Assembly (NCBI RefSeq): GCF_000143415.4
Contig: NW_003314271.1
Location: 909,591 to 973,590, forward strand
From: Selaginella moellendorffii
Taxonomy: Eukaryota; Streptophyta; Lycopodiopsida; Selaginellales; Selaginellaceae
Length of the DNA stretch: 64,000 nt
Direction: 5' to 3'
Positions 12,599 to 23,351 of the stretch are shown here, piece by piece; the stretch's first letter is position 1; every line of letters starts with the position of its first letter. Both the position numbers and the translations under genes were made by a program. A model generated the notes under the pieces. It had not been told where the DNA came from and searched no databases. It worked only from the letters and a program-made list of their open reading frames with translations.

Positions 12599-14204
12599 TG
12601 TGAGACACAAATCCCTAAGCCCCAAAATGGAGCCGAAAGGGTGCCACGTGGTAGTGGCCAAAGCAAAAGCCAAACGAGCGTCACGTTTAGACTAAAAGCT
12701 CCAACTTGAAAGGTCGAGAGCAAGAGTGGAACTCCCAATGAAGTGCTCGAAGAACAAGCATAAAGCAAGCAATAAATGAGTCTCTAGAAAGGGACACAAG
12801 AGGACCAACACATGACATGTGGAGGAGTCTGAGATAGACCTGAGATGGAGTTCGAGATGGACCCGAGATGGACCCGAGATGGAGTCTGAGATGAACCCAA
12901 GATAGAGTTTGAGATGGAGTCCGAGATGGAGTTTGAGATGGACCCAAGATGGAGTCTGAGATGGACTGAGATGGAGTCCGAGATGGACCTAAGATAGAGT
13001 CCAAGATGGACCCGAGATGGACCCGAGATGGACCCGAGATGGAATCTAAGATGGAGTCCGAAAAGGACCCGAGATGGAGTCCGAGATCAAGACCGAGACC
13101 GAGACCAAGACCAAAACTGAGATTGAGACCAAGACTGAGATTGAGGCCGAGACAGAGGCCGAGGCCGAGTTCAAGTCCGAGTCCAAGTCTGAGTCCAAAT
13201 CCAAGTCCGAGGGTGAAAGCCCAAAGCATTCATTTCCCAGTCCCTAGGGGGTTTGGTAAGCTCCAAAAGTATAGTAGGGGGAGGACTCCAGTGGAGCTAG
13301 TTTAGCTAGGAAAGGCCAATTTGGCCCAGGAAGGCTGTACCCAAGTGTTGGGTGATGGGATAACCATTGGGAAGTCCAAGGTTAAAGTGAATATGGACTA
13401 ACAATCGGGGTAGCTTGGTGAAATGTTCAAGAGCCAGCTTTAGTTCCCCTGGGAGATCGAATGGTCGATGCTCTCAATTTAAGCATAGGTGGCACTACCT
13501 ACCTGGATATCTGGCGTGGCTCAATGGAACCTCGCTTTAAGCCTATGGCTAGAGCACCCAAAAGTAGAAGGTGGGGAGAGTACCTATAAAGCTTGTGTAA
13601 GGCCACGGTATTCCGAAATGTTATCCCAAAGTCCCATTCTGTGAAAAGGAAGAGGAGCAATCCTTTAGTGTAGTGACTAAGGATATAATCACATGGTGAG
13701 GAAGTTCCAGAGGACAGTGGGACTTAGAGGTCGGGCCTATGGACCTTGTTCCAGTGGCAATGTTGGCGAACACAGCCATGGATAGAAAGGGACTTAGTGG
13801 GGACTAAAAAAGGGATATTAGGGAAGGTTGTTCCCCACGCTTGCGGACATCCTAAGGATGCTAAAGAGTGGATCTGGGATGACCACTCATGGATAGATGG
13901 CTCAGTCTTGGAGAAACAGGACTGTGATGTAGGTGGTATTGGACCACTAATGCATAAAGGTGATTGAGTATTGCCTTAGCGTAATACACTGATATGTCGA
14001 TGGTACCTTTGAGTGTCAATCATGGGACCAGACATGTGGAGCACTTGGACCAAGTGCAAGGGTTGAGTGGCAAGGATGCCATTCTTAAGGCTAGTAAGCC
14101 CTAAGTCTGGAATAGGACTTATAGAAGTTGTGAGTGAGACTCTTCCAAGTGGTCGAAGGTGTGGTTAAGTGGCTAAAGTAGAATGGAAAATTTAGTTGCT
14201 TACA
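12599..14204 (+). repeat. Right LTR of the 7.2-kb element
   Basis: 1606 bases, TGTGA...TTACA, in the same orientation as 7019-8608. It carries the same minisatellite (about 12838-13080) and hexamer tract (about 13084-13210), with unit composition unlike the left copy. It is followed directly by CAATT. Confidence 0.88.
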
Positions 14205-14700
14205 CAATTATTTAAAAGTGCATTTACTTTTTTTAGTATACAGTTTGTGTTTATGCAACTTTTGAAACACCAACTTCAAGTGTTTCAAATGATCTTTCAA
14301 CATTTCATTGAAGACTAAAACATCATTGATATATAAGATAACAAATGTGTTTAAATAATTTCTAAATATTCTATCCATCATTATATTGAATGTTGCTAAA
14401 GCATTGTATAACAAAATGACATAACAAAGAACTCATAAAATCCATATCAAGTTTTAAAGGTTGTCTTCTCCACATCTTGATTTGCCACTTATATACGGTG
14501 ATATTCGGATTACAAATTAAGTCACATAAAATACTTAACCTTTAAGAGTTGGTTAAATAAGTCATTAATGTGAGGCAAAGGATAACTATTTTTAACTGTG
14601 ATCTTCTTGAGAGCCCAATAGTTGATACACATCCTTATGATAGCACCCTTTTTCATAATAAAAAGGACTGGCACTCTATAAAGTGAATTGCTTAGTCGGA
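14205..14700 (-). pseudogene. Ty3/gypsy reverse transcriptase, 5' half
   Basis: On the minus strand this reads, in order, the RT segment VPVLFIMKKG...RMCINYWALKKIT, SYPLPHI, a degraded middle, then FVILYINDVLVF (the YxDD box as YIND) and LYTKKSKCTFK at the insertion point. Stops and a gap show decay. It is the upstream half of the gene whose remainder is at 6546-7018. The target-site duplication at 14205-14209 belongs to the insertion. Confidence 0.8.
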
Positions 14701-14779
14701 TATAATTTTTGTCAAAAAGTTTCTAAGTTCAACCATCTCCTTGATGTTCAAATGATATAAAGCTTTTATAGATGGTTTA

Positions 14780-15013
14780 GAAAACTAATAAGCCGGGCCA
14801 AGTATACTTGGCTAAATTAACACTTAAGAATTCCTTCCTTATACTTATCTAGTCAAGTACAAATGTTAAGTCTAATTTATTAACACTTGGACAAGAGGGG
14901 TTGATAAAGGAAACTAATAGTACTGATATTTTGCCATCATGACAATAAGGAGAAAGTGTCTATAAGGGCTACCAACAAGTATCTTTTGATACTTGAAGTT
15001 ATACTTGCAATTA
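14780..15013 (-). repeat. LTR fragment, family A (5' end, inverted)
   Basis: The reverse complement matches the start of the LTR at 25434: GCAA..TGAC, the ACTTCAAGTATCAAAAG motif, then ATCAACCCCTCTTGTCCAAGTG. It abuts an LTR of the opposite orientation, so the junction is rearranged. Confidence 0.6.
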
Positions 15014-15963
15014 CTACCTTACTGCCACGATGACAAAAAATTAGTATTGTTAAACCCTTTATTAGTCTCCACCTAAGCTAGTTGAGAAACTAGTCATCAT
15101 GTATATAGGAATTTTTATATATTTCTTGCTGAGCATACTCGGCCTTGATATAAGAAACTCATATGTTAGCTTGCATTTGCTAGTATTAGAAACCCCCATG
15201 ATATTGAGCTTATTAACTCAATATTGCCACATGATAATTTACTATATTTGCCAAACACTCTCACTATTATGCCCCATGTGGGTGTTTAGTCTTGTGTCCA
15301 AGTTCACAATTTAGCACCATTTCATATTTATTAACTTTCACACTTATTTTAGAGATTAACTCTTAGTATTAAGGGTGACTATGGGTGAAAGCATGTGTTC
15401 TGTAAAGGGAGGGGGGGTGGGGTGCTTGTGAGGGGTTCTAAATGTATAGTAGGGATAGTGGGTAAATCAGGCATGGCCAACTAATATATGGGATAGTCTA
15501 ACTCTCACTTGTATGCTTGTCTTTGTTTTGTGTCCAATTTAAATCTAAGCCCAAGTTCCATACTATGCTATCTGGTGGAGTACCTATATCCTCACGTTAG
15601 TCCACCAGTATACTAAAATAGCACTAAACTCCATTTGGCTCCATTTTGTGTGCTGATCTTGGCATTCAGATGCTAAAAACTCTATGACTATTTCAAAGTC
15701 ATTTTAGGCTTTTGTCTTTTTACTTATTAGGCTGAACATTCAAGAGTCACTTCGTGCTCCAATTCCTTTGTTCCTTTACTGTAATTTTGGGAGTTTGGCT
15801 TTGTACCTTCATTCAGTGGCCTAAGGCTTTAAAACTCTAGTTCCATTCCATTGTCTTTTTACATGTGGCATGTGACATGTGACATATAAGGTTTAAGTTC
15901 CACTTCGTGGTTATCCTATAGTAATTCACCATAGAATAAAGGGTGAAAATTACATTTGCTACA
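15014..15963 (+). repeat. LTR, family A (long fragment) with primer-binding site
   Basis: Plus-oriented LTR of about 0.95 kb ending in TACA at 15963, followed by TGGTATCAAAGG (15966-15977), a near match to the tRNA-iMet primer site. Related copies occur at 22.4-23.35, 25.43-26.2, 49.59-50.05 and 57.40-58.53 kb. Shared landmarks are the GTGAAAG..CATGTGTTC block, the GTTCCATACTATGC block and the terminal GGTTATCCTATAGTAATTCACC block. Confidence 0.7.
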
Positions 15964-15977
15964 TTTGGTATCAAAGG

Positions 15978-16880
15978 ATGAGTCTTAACAAGTACTATCT
16001 AATGAGATTGAATAATTAGTCTCATTACATACACAAAGATGAAAATGATGATCTGAGTAGGTACACATTTAGGTGGTAAAACTTCACATTCATTTCTTGG
16101 GTATGAATTTTAATTATCTTTTGTATTATATTGTGTGAGCTTGCACTTAAGCTTATAAAATGGATGTGAAATGTTCTGTTTGCACGAGTTTGTGCTTAGG
16201 CTTGTGAATGAGGCATATTAGCAACTCAAGGTTACACTTTAAGTTGGCAAAATTAATTTTAGCCTATGAATTATTGTCAGAAAAGTAAACTTCCTTTGGG
16301 TTTGCTAAGAGTGGCAAATAAGTACTCTATATTTATTAGCATGGCACTAGTGGATCTTTTTTAGGCATGATTATAAATAGATTAATCAAGATTGTAAGGA
16401 TTAGTCTATTGATTTAAGTAGTCATTACTGTGCTCTCTTATAAACTTTTCTTGGATTGAATTAAAGGCAATGTGAACACAAGAGTAAAGTTTAGTCAAGT
16501 TAAGTTTGAAAAGAGAGTCATCAGGGATAAAGGATTAAACACATAAATCATTTTCTTTTTTTAGAGAAATAATTTATAACAAAATGTTAACTTATTATTC
16601 ATATTCACATCATGCAATCAAAAATCCTTACCTTAATGCATATTAATTATGATAGTGTTACAAGTGGTGAATAATAAAGATGGATAGTGGTGAAATGGTA
16701 AACCATTTTACATAGGGTTGTTATTGAAGTAGTAAGGATGTTTACTCTGTGGGATAGACCTTAGCTTCCTCTGCTGCTAGTATCACAATATTAGTAGAAA
16801 AGTTCTCATTAGCCAGGAAGATGAGAGACTTTATGCAAGTTTTAATAGGTGTGTACTGTTTTTTCTTTTGTGCATGTGTT
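15978..16880. other. AT-rich region, no gene seen
   Basis: This stretch follows the primer site of the family A LTR and may be decayed internal retroelement DNA, but no Pol or Gag motif can be read. Open frames are short. Confidence 0.4.
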
Positions 16881-16889
16881 TACTGATGC

Positions 16890-17915
16890 TGCTTCCCAGG
16901 ACAAAAGTCTGTTGATGTTGATCAAAGAACTTGAGGAGAGGAACGTGGCAATGCACTATTTCAAAGACGGATACTGATACTGGATGGTGCTAATGAGAAA
17001 GTGCAACTTGACTCGACTATTGAAGCGGCTATGGCTGTCTTGAACCGAGGTGGGAGCATACAGACAGCATCAGCTCATGCCACCTCTGCCTCAAATGAAG
17101 TCAACGCAAGGAATTGGGTTCTTGCCAAGACCTCCTCCTAGGAGTGTTTCAGTGATGAGAGCGATGACGAAATGGCTTTTGGATCTGGTTGGCTTTGGAA
17201 ACTGCAGAGAGAATTTTCAGCGACGCATCTGAAGATCGAGATGAGAAAGAACAGATTGACAGAGTGGCATCGAGGTGCCTGCACGGATGCTTACAGTGGT
17301 CCTGCTATATTTGCACGTTTGTCCGACTGGGATCCTCTTCGCCACAGTTGAAATGGTAAGGTAATTCTTGAGTTGTGTTCTGCGGGCTAAAACGGTATTT
17401 TTTGGTTTCAGGCATTCTCTCCTTTGCGACCTTTTCTTTGGTGCCAAGTTTGGTAGAGAGGGTGGATTGCATCGGTCACGATAGAGTACAAGTCAACGCC
17501 GTTGTTGCCGTCCAGGATATTTCGGTGTACGTGCTTGTAACCAGCGTCTCATCTTGTTAACCGCACAAGTCATTCAGGTCCCTACGTGGAGTTCTTAACT
17601 TACAGCTTCTCTGGAACATTGGAGGAGCTCTTGAATTCCACGCCTCCGCGCGCTTGCACGCTGTGGCGAGAACCGAGATGGTGCTTGTGGCTCGCGTCAT
17701 CAGCAGTGAAGCGAAAGACGTGTGCTATGTATACTATTCTTCCACTTCGCCGTGTGGCTATCTTTCTTCTTTTGCTTGACGCTGTCCAGAGCTTGGTGCG
17801 TTTATCCAGCACTTGAAGAAGCGTGACGGGGCGGCCCTCGCTCAGGCCGTCAGAAAGATGCAGGCCCGAGAACTTGCGAGAGTTTTCCAGCTCAAGGAGC
17901 CCGCCGTGTAAGTAA
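16890..17915 (+). pseudogene. Unrecognised gene remnant
   Basis: GC-richer DNA with several exon-like open stretches separated by stops. Examples are LDSTIEAAMAVLNRGGSIQ (about 17005-17065), an acidic SDESDDEMAFGSG piece (about 17150), RLHAVARTEMVLVARVISSE (about 17645-17720) and ALAQAVRKMQARELARVFQL (about 17835-17900). Possible splice sites exist, but I could not assemble one open frame and do not recognise the product. It may be a broken gene, or the 5' part of one whose exons I have not joined correctly. Confidence 0.3.
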
Positions 17916-18162
17916 TAACAGGCAGAGCTTGGATACAGATCGATATCCAAGCTCTCGTGTTGTGGTAAGGAGCACGACTTTTTTCCTTCGCTTCCTCTTC
18001 TTCCTGTGGCCTTTTTCGTCTCTCTCCTTTTTTGTACTCTTGTTGTCTTCTCACTCTTGACGAAACTTAGCTTGTTCTCTCTTTTTTTCTTCTTTCTGGA
18101 GATTCGTGTTCCTGTGATGGATCCTCTCGATTAATTTTTTCGTTTTTCTCTTTGCAGGTGAT

Positions 18163-19093
18163 ATGGATATGGACGCTCAGCACACCACCATGAACGAGAA
18201 GCAAACGTCCCGCCTCTGGAGGCCTGTGGCAGTTCTTCCCCGACACCGAGGACGAGGAGATGGAATCGCCAGCGCAGACAAGTGGAAGAAGCTGGTCCAA
18301 AAGCACAGTGCCGACTCCAAGTGGCAAGACATCCCCATGGAGCTCCTGGTGCGGATACTAGCGCTGGTCGACCACCGCACGGTTTTGTGGCCTCTGGCGT
18401 GTGCACCAGCTAGTAAGATGCCTTGTCTCTTGGCATCCTGGAGCTTTCATTCTCTTGGTAAGCTCGCGTTTGCTTTTTTTTTTTTTACCAACTCTGCAAA
18501 GCCTTGGGTCGCTCACTGGTTTTGTTTACCGTGTTGTTGGCTGGGATCATCTACAGGTGTGCGAAGAGCCGTGGCTTACAAGTTCTACTGCGTGCAGAGC
18601 TGTAACTTGCGAAGATGCACACTATCTCTCGTGCTTGGACTTGTCGAACGGGAGGTCGAGAGGTCCTTGGTGGCTTTGGCAAACGGGTGCCAGAAGCTCG
18701 ACCTGAGTGGCTGCATTGGGATTAGTGGTGCCCGGCTCCTGAACCTATGCGGATGCGACAATGCGGGGTCGGACAACGCTTTGAAGGTAAGTCGAGCAAA
18801 ACCTTGCTTTGCTTCCTTTTCTCAACTTCTTGTTCTTTCCTACAGGGCTCCGTGCGACAGAATCACTGACGACGGAATGTCGGCATTTGCTTGGCTATTT
18901 GATGTCCCGACTGGCGAGGAGTCGAAGTTGCCATCTTATCTCCTGACACGGCTTAAACACTCGGCGTGTCGTTTCTCTGTTTCGATTCTTATCTTGTTCT
19001 GCTTTGGCTTTTCCAGACGTGAGCGTGATTGCACTGGCCGAGAAGTGCCACCGCTTGGGATATCTTGGGCTGTACTGCTGCGACTGCCGCTAG
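18163..19093 (+). pseudogene. Decayed F-box/LRR gene, SKP2-like
   Basis: The first exon (18163-18410) ends in an F-box: KWQDIPMELLVRILALVD, very like the F-box of plant SKP2A/B, the substrate adaptors of SCF ubiquitin ligases acting on cell-cycle regulators. Later pieces resemble leucine-rich repeats of the same family: LVALANGCQKLDLSGC and LLNLCGCDNAGSDNALK (to 18786), DRITDDGMSAFAW (about 18855-18895) and VSVIALAEKCHRLGYLGLYC (about 19020-19080), then a stop at about 19090. Many repeats expected in the family are missing, the F-box is cut short, and the frames of the last two pieces do not join cleanly by simple splicing. Hence pseudogene, though some pieces could be alternative exons. Confidence 0.55.
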
Positions 19094-19491
19094 AAAATAG
19101 AGGAAAAGTCTGGAGAGCTAGGCATTTCATTCCAGCCTCCAGAGCAGCAGTGCCAAGCTCTCGGTGAGTGAGCGCGAAAGAGAAGGAACCAAAGCTTAAG
19201 CGGAGCGGTCGCGTGGCGAAGTTCATGGCTGGACAAACTGGCTCTTTTTCCACTTCTTCTCTTCGAAAGGTGTAGTCCAGCAAGACACCGGCAATCAATG
19301 AATCGAAATGGAGGACGGTTTGGCGATTATTTTCTGTGGAATAGGGCAAAGTTCTCTTCCTCGCTCCATTGACTCTTGGCAACGTAGTCATGGGCTACCA
19401 ACCTATCCCATTACCACGGATTTTCTTTATAATAATACAATACGGGGTGGAAGACCAATCCGTGGTGAGATACCCCTGCGTATATTAGGTC

Positions 19492-20960
19492 ATGGGCGAG
19501 TTTAGTCTCAGGGAAGCAGCGCGGGTTTGCCTACCCGATGTGCGAGTTGATCCAGTGCAAGAAGATAGTGGCTGCTTCTCCAGCACACATGTTCAACTGG
19601 AGCCGTGGCCACAGTTTAGAGAGGATTTGGAGGCCTTCATCAACGGGCTGGACAACACGGAGAAGCGGCTATCGACCTTTTTTAGGCAGCGCTACGTGCC
19701 CGTTGCCTCAGAAGAAAGCATAATGCACGCCCTCAACTTCATCGCCTTCCCGCTCGTGGAAGAAATGGCCAAGCAGCTACGCATCCCGTTCCGGTACCGG
19801 CATGGTGATGGGAGGTCCTACTCGTTTGCCACCCAGGTTGTTGTTGACACAAGCGCGGCTTCTTCTTCTTTCTTGTGTGAAGGAGCCACCAGGAGCGAAC
19901 CGTCGGGGGTGCATGGGGTCGGGCACATAGCCGACCCCTGGAACGTGGAGCTGACCCAAGTGGGGACTGGTGACCGCAAGGTTGAGTACCACGTCCAGCG
20001 TCTCTTTGGCTGCATGGTGCTGGATGAGGCGCGGGTGGGCTACATCTCGAGCTACCACCAGACTGTTTTCTTTCGCAGGCCGGATGCTACCAGCAAGCTC
20101 CTCCAGTTCTCTCCCGTGTTTGGGAGGGAAGGCGCAACGGTAGGAGCTTTCGTGTTCCTCCTGCACGGCCTGAGCCGAGAACCAAAGCTCCGTATGGACC
20201 GGAAGCTTGTTCCCTTTGCCTCCACCCGTGGCTCCACACTCCTAGGCATCCGCCCCATGCCCCGGGGCGGTCACGCTCGGCTGCAAGTGGTTGACGCATG
20301 CAGGCTTGGCGACATGTCGGCGCCCAGCATAGAGGAGCTCGGGCTCACGGGCCGCGTCGCCGGCTTGGCCAGGTTCGGGAACGTCTTGGAGGGGTGTTTC
20401 AAGAGCACTGGGATCCGGATCGTGCTCAAGACGTTTGATCTCCGGGAGGAGGGTGCGGCGGAGGCGTTTGAGCAGGAGCAGAAGGCTTATGTTGCTATGC
20501 AAGACCTCTATGGCGTTTATACAGCAACTTTCTATGGGGTGGGCAGGCTGCCTCACTTCAACGCGGTCTACTTGGCGCTGTCGGATGAGGGCACAAGGAA
20601 GCTTGGAGATGACCGGGTGACGAGGCACACTGTGGCTGCGTTGAGGCTGGGGCTGAATCAAATCCACATGCGGGGAGTTCTTCATGGGGATCTCAAGAGG
20701 TCCAACGTGATGATCGCTCGCAATGGAGGGCCCCGGTTCCTCGACTTCGACTGCTCTAAGATGCGGCCTAAACTCTGGGAAATGCAGGAGGAGATGGAAC
20801 AAGTGCAAGAGCTTTTAGTGGAGGTAGGCTGCGAAGAACAAACTACCTTTAAATCTGTTTTCCTTTTTTTCAGCCGATTGACATGACAAAATTCTGGAAA
20901 GAATGGCTAAAAGCAGGAGGGCTTCCCAACAAGCCTCTGGTAAGTGCCAAGCCATCTTAA
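19492..20960 (+). CDS. Kinase-like protein resembling Crinkler-associated kinases
   Basis: Two exons: 19492-20823 and 20874-20960, with a 50-base GT-AG intron, giving about 470 residues. If the intron were retained the frame would stop at 20886. The C-terminal third carries kinase hallmarks: IVLKTFD (ATP-binding lysine), FEQEQKAY (possible helix-C glutamate), HGDLKRSNVM (catalytic loop, HGDLK instead of HRDLK) and FLDFDCS (DFD in place of DFG). The first 280 or so residues hold the segment RLFGCMVLDEARVGYISSYHQ. From memory of the family, this resembles the domain preceding kinases in Crinkler-type proteins of oomycetes, fungi and some plants. No signal peptide or membrane segment is seen. 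Kinase fold is likely; the Crinkler link is an inference. The final exon could extend further, since gtaagt occurs at 20940. Confidence 0.75.
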
Positions 20961-22430
20961 GTTTTGTGATTTTCTAGCTTTCTAGCAACCAGGACCTTCA
21001 CAAAAGGGAATGGTACTGTCGTTTGGTTATGAAGTATCCCTCCAGGTGTTTCTAATTGATTTATGAATGATGAACAGTTTAATTTATATATTTTGCACAA
21101 GGAACACATTCTTTTCCCAAATTACCGTTTTCCCCGTAAGCTTGTTGCTGCACCTCGCTTCCTTGAAGTCATTCACAGGAGTGGTTCGTGAAACCACAGA
21201 TTTTCACCCAGCGACACACATATCTCCAAAGCCACATTTCTTCAAATGTGGCAAACGCCACACAACCTGAATCCTCGGCTGACATATCATCCCACCTCTT
21301 ATTGTGCTCGAGCTTGATAATGGACGAGATCCATGATCTAGCACACTCGCAACAAACTGCTTAAGAGATTACAGCTGCTCCTTGATACGGCTGGACTATC
21401 GTTGCTAATTCATTGCCCATGCTGCCACAAGCCACCTACATTTGATGTAGGAGCATGGATCTATGACAGTTGAGATCTATGGTGCCCTTACTTCCCACTC
21501 CTCTTATGTAAATTGATTTATCATAAAGTGTGAACTAATTGCTAGCCTTGACACTAGGAAAAGCAAATGTCATTGATAAGCTCTTCAAAACGGTTGGTGG
21601 CATCTCAAGGTATTATGGATAACCACCCTTGGCCACGACCTCTCCACACTGATGACAGAATTGATTGAACAATTGGACTTTTGGACCTGGTAATCTCTCC
21701 AATGTTAGTGTGATGCTTAGATGAAGGATAGTGTCTTTTTTGGAATTTATGTGAACACCATCAACCTGAGTCACCAATTCAGTTTCACAATCTACAGTGA
21801 CCTCACCCCCTGCAATTGGAAAATCCTACAGTGTTATAGGCTATTTTCCATAAGAGATATTGCAAGGAAATGTTTGTTAACAGATTATTGTTCCAAAACA
21901 ATTACTTTTCTTTACTTAAGTTTATTTGTTTCTTCAATGCCATTCTAAGTAATGATATAATTGTAGAATTTTAAAATGATAGATGATTTGATGACAATAA
22001 AAAATATTATAAATATTTTGAGAAAAAGTTACCCTTTTACTCCAAAATAATAACTCTTAACCATCATTTTCTAAAATACAGTATTAAAAAGAGGCAGAAA
22101 AAATATTAAAACTTAAACATCCTTAAAGGAGATATTCCAATTTAAGTAAGTTAAAAACAGTTATTAAATAATATAAATAATTACAAAAAGTTTACAATAT
22201 AATTAAACATCAACACAATTTTGTTATTTTACTTTAACACATTATAATGTTATTATTGTATAGTCAAAATGCCCATTGATTAGATGAAGATTTGAATGTC
22301 TTAATACTATTATAATGGGCTTGAGTACAACTACAAACTTCCAATCGTATGACTATCAAAGTTTCAATGTTTACAATGATTCAAGAGTTTAATATCTATG
22401 CTAGATGCTTTAGGATTGTTCTAAGTCACC
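20961..22430. other. AT-rich intergenic region, no gene seen
   Basis: No convincing coding region. A small perfect hairpin (GCCACATTT, 4-base loop, AAATGTGGC) lies at about 21231-21252. From about 21900 the sequence is strongly AT-rich. Confidence 0.4.
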
Positions 22431-22439
22431 ATGTGCTCT

Positions 22440-23351
22440 TGTCCCTTTGCTCCTTAGGCTGTACACTCAAGAGTCACTTTGTAATCCAGTTCTTTCACTC
22501 CTTGGTTGCAAGCTACCCAATGCTAAAACTAGTATGCAAAATGGAGCCAAATGAAATCTAATGCTATTTTAGCATATTGATGATATAATGCGAAGATATA
22601 AATACTCCACCAACTAGTATAGTGTGGAACTTATGCTTAGACTCAAGCCAAACCCAGAATAAAGACAGGCACGCAAGCAAGAGTTAGACTATACCCTAGA
22701 TTGGTTGGCTATGCTTGATTTACCCATTATCCCTACTATACATTTGAAACCCCCCATAGCCCCACCCCCGCTATGAGGAACACATGCTTTGGGCTTTCAC
22801 CCTTAGCTACCCTTAGTACCAAGAGTTAGTTTTTGGGCCAATTTCGAAATTTATTAAATATGGAATGTTTTTAGATTGCGAATTTGGACACAAGAACAAC
22901 ATTATTGTGTTCAAGACAATGTTTACATTCTGTAGATATACCAAATGAGCAGATCTAAACACTTTTCATAAATAACATATGGGATCAGAATGATACTAAC
23001 ATAAAAGGCATGATAGTGAAGGTGTTTAATAGATATGATAAGCTATCATCCAGCAATATTAAGGGACTAGTCTTAATATGCGAGGGTTCTTGTCACTAGC
23101 CAATGCAAAACACAAGAAGACAGGAACTCTTTACCATGCTAAGTATGCTTAGCCAATAGCATATAGAAATTCCGTCCTTATGCTCGTTTGGTTTAAGTAC
23201 ACTTGAAATGCCCAATTAACTTTAGTACCACAAGAGGGATTGATAAAGGGTCTAGCAATACCAACTTCCTGCCATCATGGCAATAAAGAAAGAATATCCG
23301 AAAGGACTAGCCGACAAGTAACTTTTGATACCCGAAGTCACATTTGCGACA
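22440..23351 (-). repeat. LTR, family A, minus orientation
   Basis: The reverse complement begins TGTCGCAAATGTGAC at 23351 and follows the family A order through the CCCTCTTGTGG and GTGAAAGCCCAAAGCATGTG blocks. Near its far end (about 22449-22500) a piece resembling the CAAGAGTCACTT block reads on the opposite strand, so the copy is rearranged. Its start lies directly against plus-strand pol remnants. Confidence 0.65.

Larger units (their letters stand above)
7019..14204 (+). mobile_element. LTR retrotransposon without recognisable pol (LARD-like), nested in gypsy
   Basis: A complete element of about 7.2 kb bounded by direct LTRs (7019-8608 and 12599-14204) that begin TGTGA and end TTACA, flanked by CAATT duplications. 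A degenerate initiator-tRNA-Met primer-binding site follows the left LTR at 8612-8623, and a purine-rich stretch precedes the right LTR at about 12586-12598. The interior of about 4 kb has no open frame above about 85 codons. I found no clear reverse transcriptase, integrase or RNase H motif. One weak resemblance, YLIDGGMCHT at about 9450, recalls a Pol-type motif but is not sufficient. Plus orientation is set by the primer site. The structure fits a large non-autonomous retrotransposon derivative, or an autonomous one decayed beyond recognition. Confidence 0.85.

Noticed and set aside
21231-21252. Perfect 9-base hairpin, considered as a terminator or small RNA
   Set aside because: Too short for a microRNA precursor, and rho-independent terminators do not apply to a plant nuclear genome.
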